A DNA stretch of 64,000 nucleotides from CAG-791 sp045130475 (GTDB lineage Bacteria > Bacillota > Clostridia > Lachnospirales > Lachnospiraceae): contig JBGUPU010000037.1 in assembly GCA_045130475.1 (NCBI GenBank), positions 1-64,000 on the forward strand. Reading direction: 5' to 3'. Positions 1-8,044 of the stretch are shown one piece after another (the first letter of the stretch is position 1; every line of letters begins with the position of its first letter). The position numbers and the translations under genes are program-made. The notes beneath the pieces are model-generated. The model was not told where the DNA came from. It was given only the letters and a program-made list of their open reading frames with translations, and did no database searches.

Positions 1-306
1 GAGGAAAGTCCGGGCTTCACAGGGCAGGATGCCGGATAACGTCCGGTGGAGGTGACTCCCAGGCCAGTGCAACAGAAATATACCGCCGGCAGGACATATG
101 TCCTGCCGGTAAGGGTGAAAAGGCAGTGTAAGAGACTACCGTCTTTGTGGTAACACAAAGAGCCATGTAAACCCCATCCGAAGCAAGACCAAGACGAGGA
201 CTATGGGCCGGCCCGGTCCGTTCTCAGGTAGGTCGCTGGAGGCTGTCGGCAACGGCAGTCCAAGATAGATGATCATCCAAGACAGAACCCGGCTTACAGC
301 TCTGCT
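1..306 (+). ncRNA. rnpB: RNase P RNA, 3' portion (5' end outside window)
   Basis: This is the catalytic RNA of RNase P, which removes the 5' leader from tRNA precursors. The window opens inside the molecule at the conserved GAGGAAAGTCCGGGCT core (1-16). The other universal block, ACAGAACCCGGCTTACAG, lies at about 282-299. The overall pattern resembles the bacterial A type common in Clostridia rather than the B type of Bacillus. The first few dozen nucleotides, including the 5' strand of helix P1, are missing. The 3' end is placed by analogy and could shift by about ten bases. Confidence 0.93.
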
Positions 307-489
307 TATCTTTTTCTTCCATACACATTTGTTTTTTTCTGCTCTCTGATGAGAATCCGCAGAAAGGGTGTATATCGATTCGCCAGTTATAATATTTTTC
401 ATATATCGTTCTGCACAGAGCGTGAGACCGGCGGGAACATCGGCCGGTTTTATCATGTTCGGCTTTAAGGCAGAACAGGAGGGACCAAA
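307..489 (+). promoter_or_regulatory. Leader and probable promoter of the His-rich GTPase gene
   Basis: A TATAAT hexamer lies at 388-393 without a good -35 box. A hairpin follows at 427-448 (ACCGGC paired with GCCGGT) with a TTTTAT tail, so it could be a weak terminator or attenuator. The ribosome binding site AGGAGGGA lies just before the ATG at 490. Metal-responsive (Zur-like) control would be expected for such a gene, but I cannot identify an operator here. Confidence 0.4.
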
Positions 490-1827
490 ATGACAAAAAT
501 TGATATTGTTTCCGGATTTCTTGGTGCCGGCAAAACGACATTGATCAAGAAGCTTCTCAAAGATGCTCTGGCAGGCACAAAGGTTGTCCTGATCGAGAAC
601 GAATTCGGTGAGATCGGCATCGACGGCGGATTCCTCAAGGAATCCGGCATTGAGATCCGCGAGATGAACGCGGGCTGCATCTGCTGCTCTCTGGTGGGTG
701 ATTTCGGAACTTCCCTCAAGGAAGTCATGGACACCTATGCTCCTGAGCGCATCCTGATCGAGCCCTCGGGCGTCGGCAAGCTCTCTGATGTCATGCGCGC
801 CATCAATGACGCTTCCGAACATACCCAGATGCACCTCAACAGCGCATGCGCGGTTGTCGATGCTTCCAAGTGCAAGGTTTACCTCAAGAATTTCGGCGAA
901 TTCTTCAACAACCAGATTGCCTATGCGGGCACGATCATCCTGACCAGGACCGATAAGGTCAGCGACGAGAAGATTGCCGAGTGCGTAGAGCTTCTTCGCG
1001 AGTACAATAAGGACGCAACCATCATTACAACTCCCATCTCCGAGCTGGATGGAAAGATGATCCTTGCCACCATTGAGGGCACTGCCGATCTGCAGAAGTC
1101 TCTTCTGGAAGAAGTCCTCAGTGCTGACTATGACGATGATGAGGACGAGGATGAGCACGAGCACCATCACCATCATCACGACCATGACGACGATGAGGAT
1201 GAGCACGAGCATCACCATCATCATCACGACGACGATGACGATGAGGATGAGCACGAGCACCATCACCATCATCACGACCATGACGACGATGAAGAGGAGC
1301 ACGAACACCACCATCATCATCACGACCATGACGATGATGAAGAGGAGCACGAGCACCACCATCATCATCATGACCACGACTACGATGAGGAAGAGCACGA
1401 GCACCATCATCATCATGACCATGAGGAAGAGGAAGACGGCGTTGATGAAGACGGCGACCGCATCTACCACACGCATGATTATCAGGAGGCGCACGGCGGC
1501 CATCATCACCATCACCACCACCATCATCACCATCATGGCCACGATGCGGATGAGGTCTTCGGCAGCTGGGGTATGGAGACTCCTTCCAAATTTACAAAGG
1601 AAGAGATCGAGCACATCCTCAAGGAGCTTGAGAACGAAGAAAAATACGGGTATGTCCTCCGTTCCAAGGGAATGGTCGCTTCAAAAGACGGTACATGGAT
1701 CCACTTCGACTATGTTCCGGAGGAAGTCGAGATCCGTACAGGTGCTGCCGATGTCACTGGCAAGATCTGCGTAATCGGTGCAAAGCTCGATGAAGAAGCA
1801 CTTGAGAAACTGTTCAAGAGAAAATAA
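490..1827 (+). CDS. COG0523 (CobW/ZNG1-type) GTPase with long His/Asp repeat, putative metallochaperone
   Basis: A GTP-driven metal-insertion chaperone of the G3E family (445 aa), probably cytosolic. The sequence shows a Walker A motif GFLGAGKTT at residues 9-17, ENEFGEIGID at about 36-45, the family-defining metal-binding CICC at 63-66, and TRTDK in place of the guanine-specificity motif. Residues about 212-352 form an enormous linker of Asp/Glu and His runs. A short CobW C-terminal domain follows. Known relatives deliver zinc, cobalt or nickel to client enzymes, and the His tract can store or sense metal. The next gene is a second G3E GTPase, followed by the nickel-cofactor genes larB and larC, so zinc or nickel handling is likely. 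The start is set by AGGAGGGA immediately upstream. The metal and client are unknown. Confidence 0.88.
   Translation: MTKIDIVSGFLGAGKTTLIKKLLKDALAGTKVVLIENEFGEIGIDGGFLKESGIEIREMNAGCICCSLVGDFGTSLKEVMDTYAPERILIEPSGVGKLSDVMRAINDASEHTQMHLNSACAVVDASKCKVYLKNFGEFFNNQIAYAGTIILTRTDKVSDEKIAECVELLREYNKDATIITTPISELDGKMILATIEGTADLQKSLLEEVLSADYDDDEDEDEHEHHHHHHDHDDDEDEHEHHHHHHDDDDDEDEHEHHHHHHDHDDDEEEHEHHHHHHDHDDDEEEHEHHHHHHDHDYDEEEHEHHHHHDHEEEEDGVDEDGDRIYHTHDYQEAHGGHHHHHHHHHHHHGHDADEVFGSWGMETPSKFTKEEIEHILKELENEEKYGYVLRSKGMVASKDGTWIHFDYVPEEVEIRTGAADVTGKICVIGAKLDEEALEKLFKRK
1153..1440 (+). repeat. 48-bp tandem repeat encoding His/Asp-rich units
   Basis: The phrase GAGCACGAGCA or a close variant recurs at 1153, 1201, 1249, 1297, 1345 and 1393, giving six in-frame units of 48 bp (16 codons). 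Each encodes EHEHHHHHH followed by an Asp/Glu-rich spacer. The exact spacing points to growth by tandem duplication. Copy number may vary between strains. Confidence 0.9.
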
Positions 1828-1880
1828 TTGAACCAAATATTAACCGCCTTTTGACCTCGGCATCATAAAATTTGATTGAT

Positions 1881-2855
1881 ATGTTTGATTTTTTAAAGGG
1901 AAATAAAAAAGTGGAACAGAAACCAGTCTATGTCATTAACGGTTTTCTTGACAGCGGGAAAACCTCCTTTATTGCGTACACGATCGGACAGCCCTATTTC
2001 CAGATCCAGGGTACGACCCTTCTGATCCTCTGCGAAGAAGGAGAGGATGAATACCGGGAAGGACTGCTCAAGCAGACCGACACCGTGTTGGAAGTGATCG
2101 ATGATCTCGAAGAGTTTACCACAGCCCGCCTGATGGAACTGGAAAAGAAGCACCGCCCCGAGCGTGTTTTGATCGAGTGGAACGGTATGTGGGATTTCCG
2201 CGAGTTCAAGATCCCCAAAGCTTGGCGTCTGGAGCAGCAGATCACAACGATCAACGCCTCCACCTTCAACATGTTTTTCACCAATATGCGGTCTCTGGTC
2301 GCTGAGCAGCTCAGAAATTCCGAGCTGATCATGTTCAACCGCTGCGACGATGTCGACGAAAAGCTCCTTGTAAATTTCAAGCGCAACGTCAAGGCCATCA
2401 ACCAGAAGGCAGACCTTGTTTTTGAGGATTCCGAAGGCGAGATCGACATGACAACGGAAGAAGATCTTCCTTTCGATATCCACCAGGATCCCATTCTGCT
2501 CGAAGGTCTGGATTACGGAATCTGGTATATCGATGCCATGGAGCACCCGGACCGGTATGATGGCAAAAATATCACTTATACGGGCATGGTCATGCGTCCG
2601 AATGACTTCCCCGCGGGATACTTTGTTCCCGGCAGAATGGCTATGACATGCTGCGCAAACGATATGACCTTCCTGGGCTATGCCTGTAAGTATGAAGGCT
2701 CCTCCAAGCTGATCGAACGCCAGTGGGTGAAGGTCAGTGCGACCATCAGGATCGAAGAGTTTGCCCCTTACGGCGGTCCCGGCGTCATTCTTGCTGCGAC
2801 AGAAGTTACACCGGCCAAACAGCCCGAGGAACCTGTCATCAACTTTACAGGCTGA
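1881..2855 (+). CDS. Second CobW/P47K-like GTPase with a C-terminal TIGR03943/DUF1980-like domain
   Basis: About 324 aa from the ATG at 1881 (a TTG nine bases upstream is also possible; neither has a strong ribosome binding site). The N-terminal half is a divergent G3E GTPase with the P-loop NGFLDSGKTS. The CxCC metal motif of the first GTPase is absent, and the nucleotide-specificity motif is altered to FNRCDD. The C-terminal roughly 100 residues, starting near HPDRYDGKNITYTG, resemble the C-terminal domain of the YcgQ/TIGR03943 proteins, which are often found with COG0523 GTPases and permeases. It lies 53 bp after the His-rich GTPase, so the two are probably co-transcribed and may act together. 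The missing CxCC suggests that it does not bind metal as its paralogue does. The domain assignment is from memory of the family, not from a search. Confidence 0.75.
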   Translation: MFDFLKGNKKVEQKPVYVINGFLDSGKTSFIAYTIGQPYFQIQGTTLLILCEEGEDEYREGLLKQTDTVLEVIDDLEEFTTARLMELEKKHRPERVLIEWNGMWDFREFKIPKAWRLEQQITTINASTFNMFFTNMRSLVAEQLRNSELIMFNRCDDVDEKLLVNFKRNVKAINQKADLVFEDSEGEIDMTTEEDLPFDIHQDPILLEGLDYGIWYIDAMEHPDRYDGKNITYTGMVMRPNDFPAGYFVPGRMAMTCCANDMTFLGYACKYEGSSKLIERQWVKVSATIRIEEFAPYGGPGVILAATEVTPAKQPEEPVINFTG

Positions 2856-2890
2856 TGAAACCGCACCCCATGTTTTAACAATACTTGATA

Positions 2891-2940
2891 AAAAAGGAGA
2901 GAGTCCTGCGACCGGGCAGTGAGTAGGACCCCTCCTTTTT
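2891..2940 (+). terminator. Hairpin with U-tract after the GTPase pair
   Basis: AAAAAGGAG (2891-2899) pairs with CTCCTTTTT (2932-2940), and GTCCT (2903-2907) pairs with AGGAC (2925-2929). The run of T makes it a good intrinsic terminator. It lies 37 bp before the larB start, so it could also act as an attenuator. Confidence 0.7.
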
Positions 2941-2976
2941 CGATATATAAATGGGGTATTCAGAGGGGGAGAACAA

Positions 2977-3735
<759 letters not shown>

Positions 3736-3781
3736 TAGCGCCTGGGCTGCTATGCAGAAGGCAATATCATCCGTATGCGGG

Positions 3782-3840
3782 CAGCCGGACGTGCAGGCAG
3801 GTCCGGCTGTTCATCCGCGGCAAACCTGGAAACGGTTTGC
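3782..3840 (+). other. Two hairpins between larB and larC
   Basis: CAGCCGGAC (3782-3790) pairs with GTCCGGCTG (3801-3809), and GCAAACC (3820-3826) pairs with GGTTTGC (3834-3840). Neither is followed by a T-run. They may stabilise or process the larB-larC transcript; no function is known. Confidence 0.45.
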
Positions 3841-3870
3841 AATCGGCTTTTCAGTTAGATAGGAGTATTC

Positions 3871-5271
3871 ATGAGAACAATATATCTTGAATGCAATATG
3901 GGCGCTGCGGGAGATATGCTTTCGGCAGCTCTTCTGGAACTACATCCGGATCCTGAACACATGCTGCAGAAATTGAATTCGCTTGGAATCCCTGGGGTCA
4001 CATATACTTCGGAGCCCATGGATAAATGCGGCATCAGAGGCAGCCATCTGAAGGTGACAGTCAACGGGGAGGAAGAAGAGAGCCTCGACGTTCACAGCCA
4101 TCACCATGAACACCATGAAGATCACGGCCACGACCACCATCATGACCATGACTACAGCCACCATCACGAGCATGATCATGACCACGACCATCACGTGCAC
4201 CATCATGACCATGATCACGACCACAGCCATCATCATGACCATGACCACAGCCACCATCACGAGCATGATCATGACCACGACCATCACGTGCACCATCATG
4301 ACCATGATCACGACCATGGCCATCACGTGCACAGAAATCTGGGCGATATTGAGACAATCGTATCCAACCTGGATCTTGAAGTAACTGTACGTGAAAAAAT
4401 CATGAAAGTGTACACAGTGATCGCGCAGGCGGAGAGTCATGCGCATAACCGTCCTGTGGAGGAAGTGCATTTCCACGAAGTGGGATCTATGGACGCAGTG
4501 GCGGATATCACAGCCTTCTGCCTGCTGCTGTCGGAACTTGCACCAGACAAGGTCTTCGCTTCCCCGGTCAGAATCGGATTTGGCGAAGTGAAGTGTGCCC
4601 ATGGGATCCTGCCTGTTCCGGCTCCTGCCACCGCCTGGATCCTGCGGGATGTTCCGGTCTATGCCGGCAATATCCGCGGAGAGCTCTGCACACCGACCGG
4701 CGCTGCGCTGCTCAAATGTTTCGCCGAAGATTTCTGTACGCTTCCCCAGATGAAAGTGCAGAAGATCGGCCTTGGCTGCGGTAAAAAAGACTTTCCCCAG
4801 GCCAACTGCGTGCGGGCCCTGCTTGGGGAGACGCCGGATTCCAGAGAGATGGTTCTGGAGCTGACCTGTAACCTGGATGACATGACGCCTGAGGCTCTGG
4901 GCTTTGCCATGGAAGAAATTCTTGCCGCAGGTGCTGTGGATGTCTTCACAGTCCCTGTCACGATGAAAAAGAGCCGCCCCGGCTTCCTTCTGACCTGCAT
5001 GTGCCGCGAATCCCTGCGTGATGAGATACTGCGCATCATTTTCCTGCACACAACGACACTTGGTGTGAGAGAGAATCTCTGCAATCGGTATACCCTCAGA
5101 CGTGAGATCGAGACACGCGATACATCGGACGGTGAGATCCGGCGAAAGACTGCTTCCGGCTGGGGCACAAAGCGTGAAAAATATGAGTTCGATGATCTGG
5201 CCAGGATTGCCCGCGAAAAAGGGATCAGTCTTGCAGAAGCAGCTGAAATAGCGGAGCAATATTTTAAATAA
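3871..5271 (+). CDS. larC: LarC, nickel insertion protein, single ORF with His-rich insert
   Basis: LarC is the CTP-dependent cyclometallase that puts nickel into pyridinium-3,5-bisthiocarboxylic acid mononucleotide. The N-terminal part MRTIYLECNMGAAGDM is diagnostic. Residues about 76-155 are almost entirely His and Asp and probably bind nickel. Further markers are VEEVHFHEVGSMDAVADI and CTPTGAALLK, then the C-terminal domain with NLDDMTPEALGFAMEEIL. In Lactobacillus plantarum the protein is made as LarC1/LarC2 through a programmed frameshift; here the 466 aa are continuous, so no frameshift is needed. It follows larB on the same strand. The insert contains an exact 70-bp duplication, described separately. 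Confidence 0.92.
   Translation: MRTIYLECNMGAAGDMLSAALLELHPDPEHMLQKLNSLGIPGVTYTSEPMDKCGIRGSHLKVTVNGEEEESLDVHSHHHEHHEDHGHDHHHDHDYSHHHEHDHDHDHHVHHHDHDHDHSHHHDHDHSHHHEHDHDHDHHVHHHDHDHDHGHHVHRNLGDIETIVSNLDLEVTVREKIMKVYTVIAQAESHAHNRPVEEVHFHEVGSMDAVADITAFCLLLSELAPDKVFASPVRIGFGEVKCAHGILPVPAPATAWILRDVPVYAGNIRGELCTPTGAALLKCFAEDFCTLPQMKVQKIGLGCGKKDFPQANCVRALLGETPDSREMVLELTCNLDDMTPEALGFAMEEILAAGAVDVFTVPVTMKKSRPGFLLTCMCRESLRDEILRIIFLHTTTLGVRENLCNRYTLRREIETRDTSDGEIRRKTASGWGTKREKYEFDDLARIAREKGISLAEAAEIAEQYFK
4154..4316 (+). repeat. Exact 70-bp direct repeat, 93-bp period, inside larC
   Basis: Bases 4154-4223 recur without a mismatch at 4247-4316. The 93-bp offset is 31 codons, so the reading frame is kept. 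The lack of any silent change indicates a recent duplication that enlarged the His-rich metal-binding tract. Confidence 0.93.
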
Positions 5272-5322
5272 CAGGTTTATAGAAATAAAACAAAAAGTAC
5301 GAAAAAAAATACAATCCCCGCA

Positions 5323-5351
5323 TTGACACTAATGGAGCATTTTTGTATCAT
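5323..5351 (+). promoter_or_regulatory. Sigma-A-type promoter of rpsT
   Basis: A consensus TTGACA (5323-5328) is separated by 17 bp from TATCAT (5346-5351). Transcription would start near 5358, giving an rpsT leader of about 180 nt. This is one of the best promoter matches in the window. Confidence 0.85.
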
Positions 5352-5540
5352 GCATAGGTATGTTTGGCAGAAGTCCGTGTATCCTTCTGTCTGTATTCCT
5401 AAAGATCAGTTAACTGTTTGCGCGGCTGCACAGTGAAATCGATCCGATGGAAATAAGCTGCGGACATATTTGGCAGTCCTGCAGCGAACGGTATAGAAAC
5501 ACGTATTTGTTTGAAAATTGTTAATTTCGGAGGAAATAAA

Positions 5541-5804
5541 ATGGCAAACATCAAATCTGCCAAGAAGAGAATCATCACCAGCCAGAAGAGAGCAGCGAAG
5601 AACAAAGCTGTCAAGTCCGGTGTCAAGACCGCCGTCAAGAAGGTCCGCCTCGCTGTTGAAGCGAATGATGCAGCTGCAGCTGCAGCAGCATTCGAGAGCG
5701 CTAAGTCCATCATCGACAAGGCTGCTTCCAAGGGCGTTCTTCACAAGAACACCGCTGCCCGCAAGGTCTCCAGACTGGCTGCTGCTGTCAAGAAGGCTCA
5801 GTAA
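5541..5804 (+). CDS. rpsT: 30S ribosomal protein S20
   Basis: A small basic protein (87 aa) that binds 16S rRNA early in 30S assembly. MANIKSAKKRI, the many Lys/Arg residues and the ARKVSRLAAAVKKAQ tail are typical of S20. The central Ala-rich stretch AAAAAAFESAK is also usual. The start is the ATG at 5541, seven bases after GGAGGAA. It is a single-gene unit with its own promoter upstream and a strong terminator downstream. Confidence 0.97.
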   Translation: MANIKSAKKRIITSQKRAAKNKAVKSGVKTAVKKVRLAVEANDAAAAAAAFESAKSIIDKAASKGVLHKNTAARKVSRLAAAVKKAQ

Positions 5805-5862
5805 ATCTGAACTGAATGTGTGACAGCCCGGTTTATGACCGGCCATATAAAGACCATAGTAA

Positions 5863-5897
5863 AACCCTCCCGTGGAACTTTTCGCGGGAGGGTTTGT
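5863..5897 (+). terminator. Terminator of rpsT
   Basis: AACCCTCCCG (5863-5872) pairs perfectly with CGGGAGGGTT (5885-5894) around a 12-base loop, followed by T-rich sequence. The convergent ADP-ribosylglycohydrolase gene ends at 5930, so the hairpin may serve both strands. Confidence 0.9.
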
Positions 5898-5929
5898 TTA
5901 TGCTCTCTGATTATCAGGATCAGACAGGA

Positions 5930-7033
5930 TCAGAATTGTGTGCCGGCAGCCTCCCGGCACATGCCTTCCAGCCAGTCACGCTTCTGCATGGCGTCTTTCC
6001 ATGCATCGGGGACGCTGTCATAGCCGTAGTAGAGACCGGCCAGCCCGCCTGCAATCGCACCGACGGTGTCTGCGTCGTCACCCAGGTTCACGCCTTTAAG
6101 AAGTGCCTCTTCCAGGCTGTTGGCAGTGATCAGGACCCAGACGGCAGCCTCCAGAGTATGGACGACATAGCCGCTGCTCCTGATCTTGTCTGCGGGTACT
6201 TTTGCAAAGCTTTCCATGTCCTTCATCCTTGCATAGCTGGCGAGTTCATCATCCATATTATTCTTTCTATAGTAGGACACTGCTGCGTCCATCCCCCGCT
6301 GGAGAACCATGCGCAGAGAGTGCACAGGGCTATTGGCATCTGCAGGATCTTTTTCTCCTTCAGCATCTGCTGCATTGAAGAATCCCCGGAGCTTCAGGAT
6401 TTCCTTGCACATGAAATAATAGATTCCGGATGCTGTACAGGCACGGAGATGGTTGTGGGTCAGAAGAGTAGCGTTGTGGACTGCTTGTACCGCTTCTTTT
6501 TCTGTAAGAGTGCCGTCTTTTTCCTTCATTGCCGCATAGAGGCACACGGGCATGATCCGCATAAGCCCTCCGTTTCCGTTGGCATGCTCACCGGTTCTCC
6601 CGCAGGAAGACCATTTATGGATCCGGCTGTACCGATCAATGGCATCCAGACAGGTCATGCCTTGATCGTAAGCCTTCCCAAAAGGTGTATATTCTCCGTT
6701 GCTGTCCCATCGTATGAATCTTTCCATGATGTCATCATAGTCAAGCATTCCCTTCTGGATGAGGCTGTCCAGAGCAGCCAGTGTCATACTCCCGTCGTCT
6801 GTCCAGCTGCCGGCAGGCATATCAAATACACCGCCTGCCTCCATGCCTTTTACAAGACCTCTCTTCTGAACAGAAGCACGGCTCATAAACTGAACGGGAT
6901 TTCCCAGAGCATCACCGATCAGGACACCCATGACACCATCTGTCCAGAATGTGTTTTTACTGCTTCTTCGGGCATCATATGCACCCGTATTGTTTGTATC
7001 GAGATTCCTGTTTGTATCCATTTTTCTTTCCAT
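5930..7033 (-). CDS. ADP-ribosylglycohydrolase family protein
   Basis: A cytosolic hydrolase of the DraG/ARH family (367 aa), which removes ADP-ribose from proteins, nucleic acids or small molecules using two magnesium ions. All expected metal-ligand motifs are visible: GDALGNPVQF after a short N-terminal tail, WTDDGSM, GNGGLMR, THNH, and the C-terminal NLGDDADTVGAIAGGLAG. The first 25 residues are polar and probably disordered. The start is supported by GAGGAG upstream on the minus strand. No ADP-ribosyltransferase partner is adjacent, so this is not an obvious DraT/DraG or toxin-immunity pair, and the substrate cannot be named. It is the only minus-strand gene in the first 28 kb. Confidence 0.9.
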   Translation of the reverse strand: MERKMDTNRNLDTNNTGAYDARRSSKNTFWTDGVMGVLIGDALGNPVQFMSRASVQKRGLVKGMEAGGVFDMPAGSWTDDGSMTLAALDSLIQKGMLDYDDIMERFIRWDSNGEYTPFGKAYDQGMTCLDAIDRYSRIHKWSSCGRTGEHANGNGGLMRIMPVCLYAAMKEKDGTLTEKEAVQAVHNATLLTHNHLRACTASGIYYFMCKEILKLRGFFNAADAEGEKDPADANSPVHSLRMVLQRGMDAAVSYYRKNNMDDELASYARMKDMESFAKVPADKIRSSGYVVHTLEAAVWVLITANSLEEALLKGVNLGDDADTVGAIAGGLAGLYYGYDSVPDAWKDAMQKRDWLEGMCREAAGTQF

Positions 7034-7229
7034 TCCTTTTCTCCTCGTCTCTTTAATGATCCTGCTTCTATGATTCCGGCCCTTGCAAAGGTCTTATTGG
7101 CTTTACATAATCATATTATATAGTTGAATTTGTAAAATAGGTCGTTTTAAAAGCGACATCTTGCCTTGTCTGGGATTATACAGATGAGATTGCCGGTCAC
7201 ACACATTCAAAAATAAAAAAAAATAATGG

Positions 7230-7258
7230 TTGAATATACTTTCTGCATGTGTTAAAAT
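7230..7258 (+). promoter_or_regulatory. Promoter of tRNA-Trp
   Basis: TTGAAT (7230-7235), a 17-bp spacer and TAAAAT (7253-7258), with TG one base before the -10 box as in an extended -10 promoter. Transcription would start about 30 bp before the mature tRNA. Confidence 0.75.
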
Positions 7259-7297
7259 TGCAAAGTCGGCTGAGGAAAGCCGCAAACCTTATATTTT

Positions 7298-7368
7298 AGG
7301 GGAATCATACAATGGCAGTATCACGGTCTCCAAAACCGTTCATGGGGGTTCGAATCCCTCTTCCCCTG
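7298..7368 (+). tRNA. tRNA-Trp (anticodon CCA)
   Basis: The acceptor stem AGGGGAA (7298-7304) pairs with TTCCCCT (7361-7367), and the discriminator base is G (7368). The anticodon arm is ACGGT, loop CTCCAAA, ACCGT, which places CCA at the anticodon. The T arm has GGTTCGAATCC. The 3' CCA is not encoded and must be added after transcription. Confidence 0.95.
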
Positions 7369-7376
7369 CTTTTGTG

Positions 7377-7409
7377 AACCGTTGTCATTATGGCAGCGGT
7401 TTTCTTTTT
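7377..7409 (+). terminator. Terminator of tRNA-Trp
   Basis: AACCGTTG (7377-7384) pairs, with one G-T pair, with CAGCGGTT (7394-7401), followed by TTCTTTTT. Confidence 0.75.
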
Positions 7410-7427
7410 GACATAAAATATGGGTTA

Positions 7428-7446
7428 GAGGGATTCGAACCCCCAT
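7428..7446 (-). repeat. Inverted copy of the tRNA-Trp T arm
   Basis: These 19 bases are the exact reverse complement of 7342-7360, the T arm of the tRNA-Trp gene 67 bp away. On the minus strand the segment reads like a tRNA 3' end, but no D arm or anticodon arm lies upstream of it, so it is not a complete tRNA. It may be a remnant of a recombined tRNA or attachment site. Confidence 0.8.
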
Positions 7447-7531
7447 AGACAATGAAATTCTTTATACTGTAAAATAATAAACGCAGAGGTATAAAAATCT
7501 CTGCAATGACATCATCAGAAAGGACAATTCA

Positions 7532-8020
7532 ATGAAATTTGTGATTCAGGTAGTGGAAAACGCGTCTGTGCGGGTCGTAGAGGAAGCGGATGGAAGCATC
7601 CCGGAGGGAGGCGGATATGTTTCCGGCAGCATCGGCCGGGGCTTTATGGTCCTGGTGGGCATCAGCCAGTCAGATACAGAGGCAATTGCCGACAAGATGG
7701 TCGAGAAAATGCGAAAGTTTCGTATTTTTGAAGATGAGAACGGCAAGACCAATCTTGATCTGGCCGCGGTCGGAGGTGAGGTTCTGCTGGTCTCCCAGTT
7801 TACCCTTTATGCGGACTGCAAAAAGGGAAACCGCCCTTCCTTTGTACACGCGGGCCTGCCTGAGATGGCGGAACCCATGTTCAATTATATTGCTAACAAA
7901 TGCCGTGCATCCGGAATGTCTGTGCAGACAGGTGTATTCGGATCCTTTATGAAGGTTTCGCTTGTCAATGACGGACCCTTCACGATTGTTCTTGATTCGG
8001 AACAGATGGGCTGGACATAA
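7532..8020 (+). CDS. dtd: D-aminoacyl-tRNA deacylase
   Basis: Dtd hydrolyses D-amino acids from mischarged tRNAs (and glycine from tRNA-Ala), a translation quality-control step. At 162 aa it is slightly longer than the roughly 145-150 aa norm because of a short insert (EEADGSIPEGGGYVSG) near the N terminus. The active-site signature SQFTLYADCKKGNRPSF and the C-terminal VSLVNDGPFTIVLDS are both present; the usual Gly-cis-Pro motif NxGPVT appears as NDGPFT. AGAAAGGA precedes the ATG. The downstream ParB/BMP gene starts 24 bp later and may be co-transcribed. Confidence 0.95.
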   Translation: MKFVIQVVENASVRVVEEADGSIPEGGGYVSGSIGRGFMVLVGISQSDTEAIADKMVEKMRKFRIFEDENGKTNLDLAAVGGEVLLVSQFTLYADCKKGNRPSFVHAGLPEMAEPMFNYIANKCRASGMSVQTGVFGSFMKVSLVNDGPFTIVLDSEQMGWT

Positions 8021-8044
8021 TTTCCTGACAGGAGCCTGATAACT

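Noticed and set aside
136..1614. 492-aa minus-strand ORF
   Set aside because: Its Met/Val/Leu-rich stretch is the complement of the His/Asp repeat of the GTPase gene; it also runs into the RNase P RNA.
3940..5259. 439-aa minus-strand ORF opposite larC
   Set aside because: It mirrors the His-rich repeat and has no family resemblance; larC is unmistakable on the plus strand.
5816..7123. 435-aa plus-strand ORF
   Set aside because: It is the complement of the ADP-ribosylglycohydrolase gene, whose motifs are clear on the minus strand.
7428..7446. Second tRNA gene on the minus strand
   Set aside because: Only the T arm is present; no D arm, anticodon arm or matching acceptor strand lies upstream.
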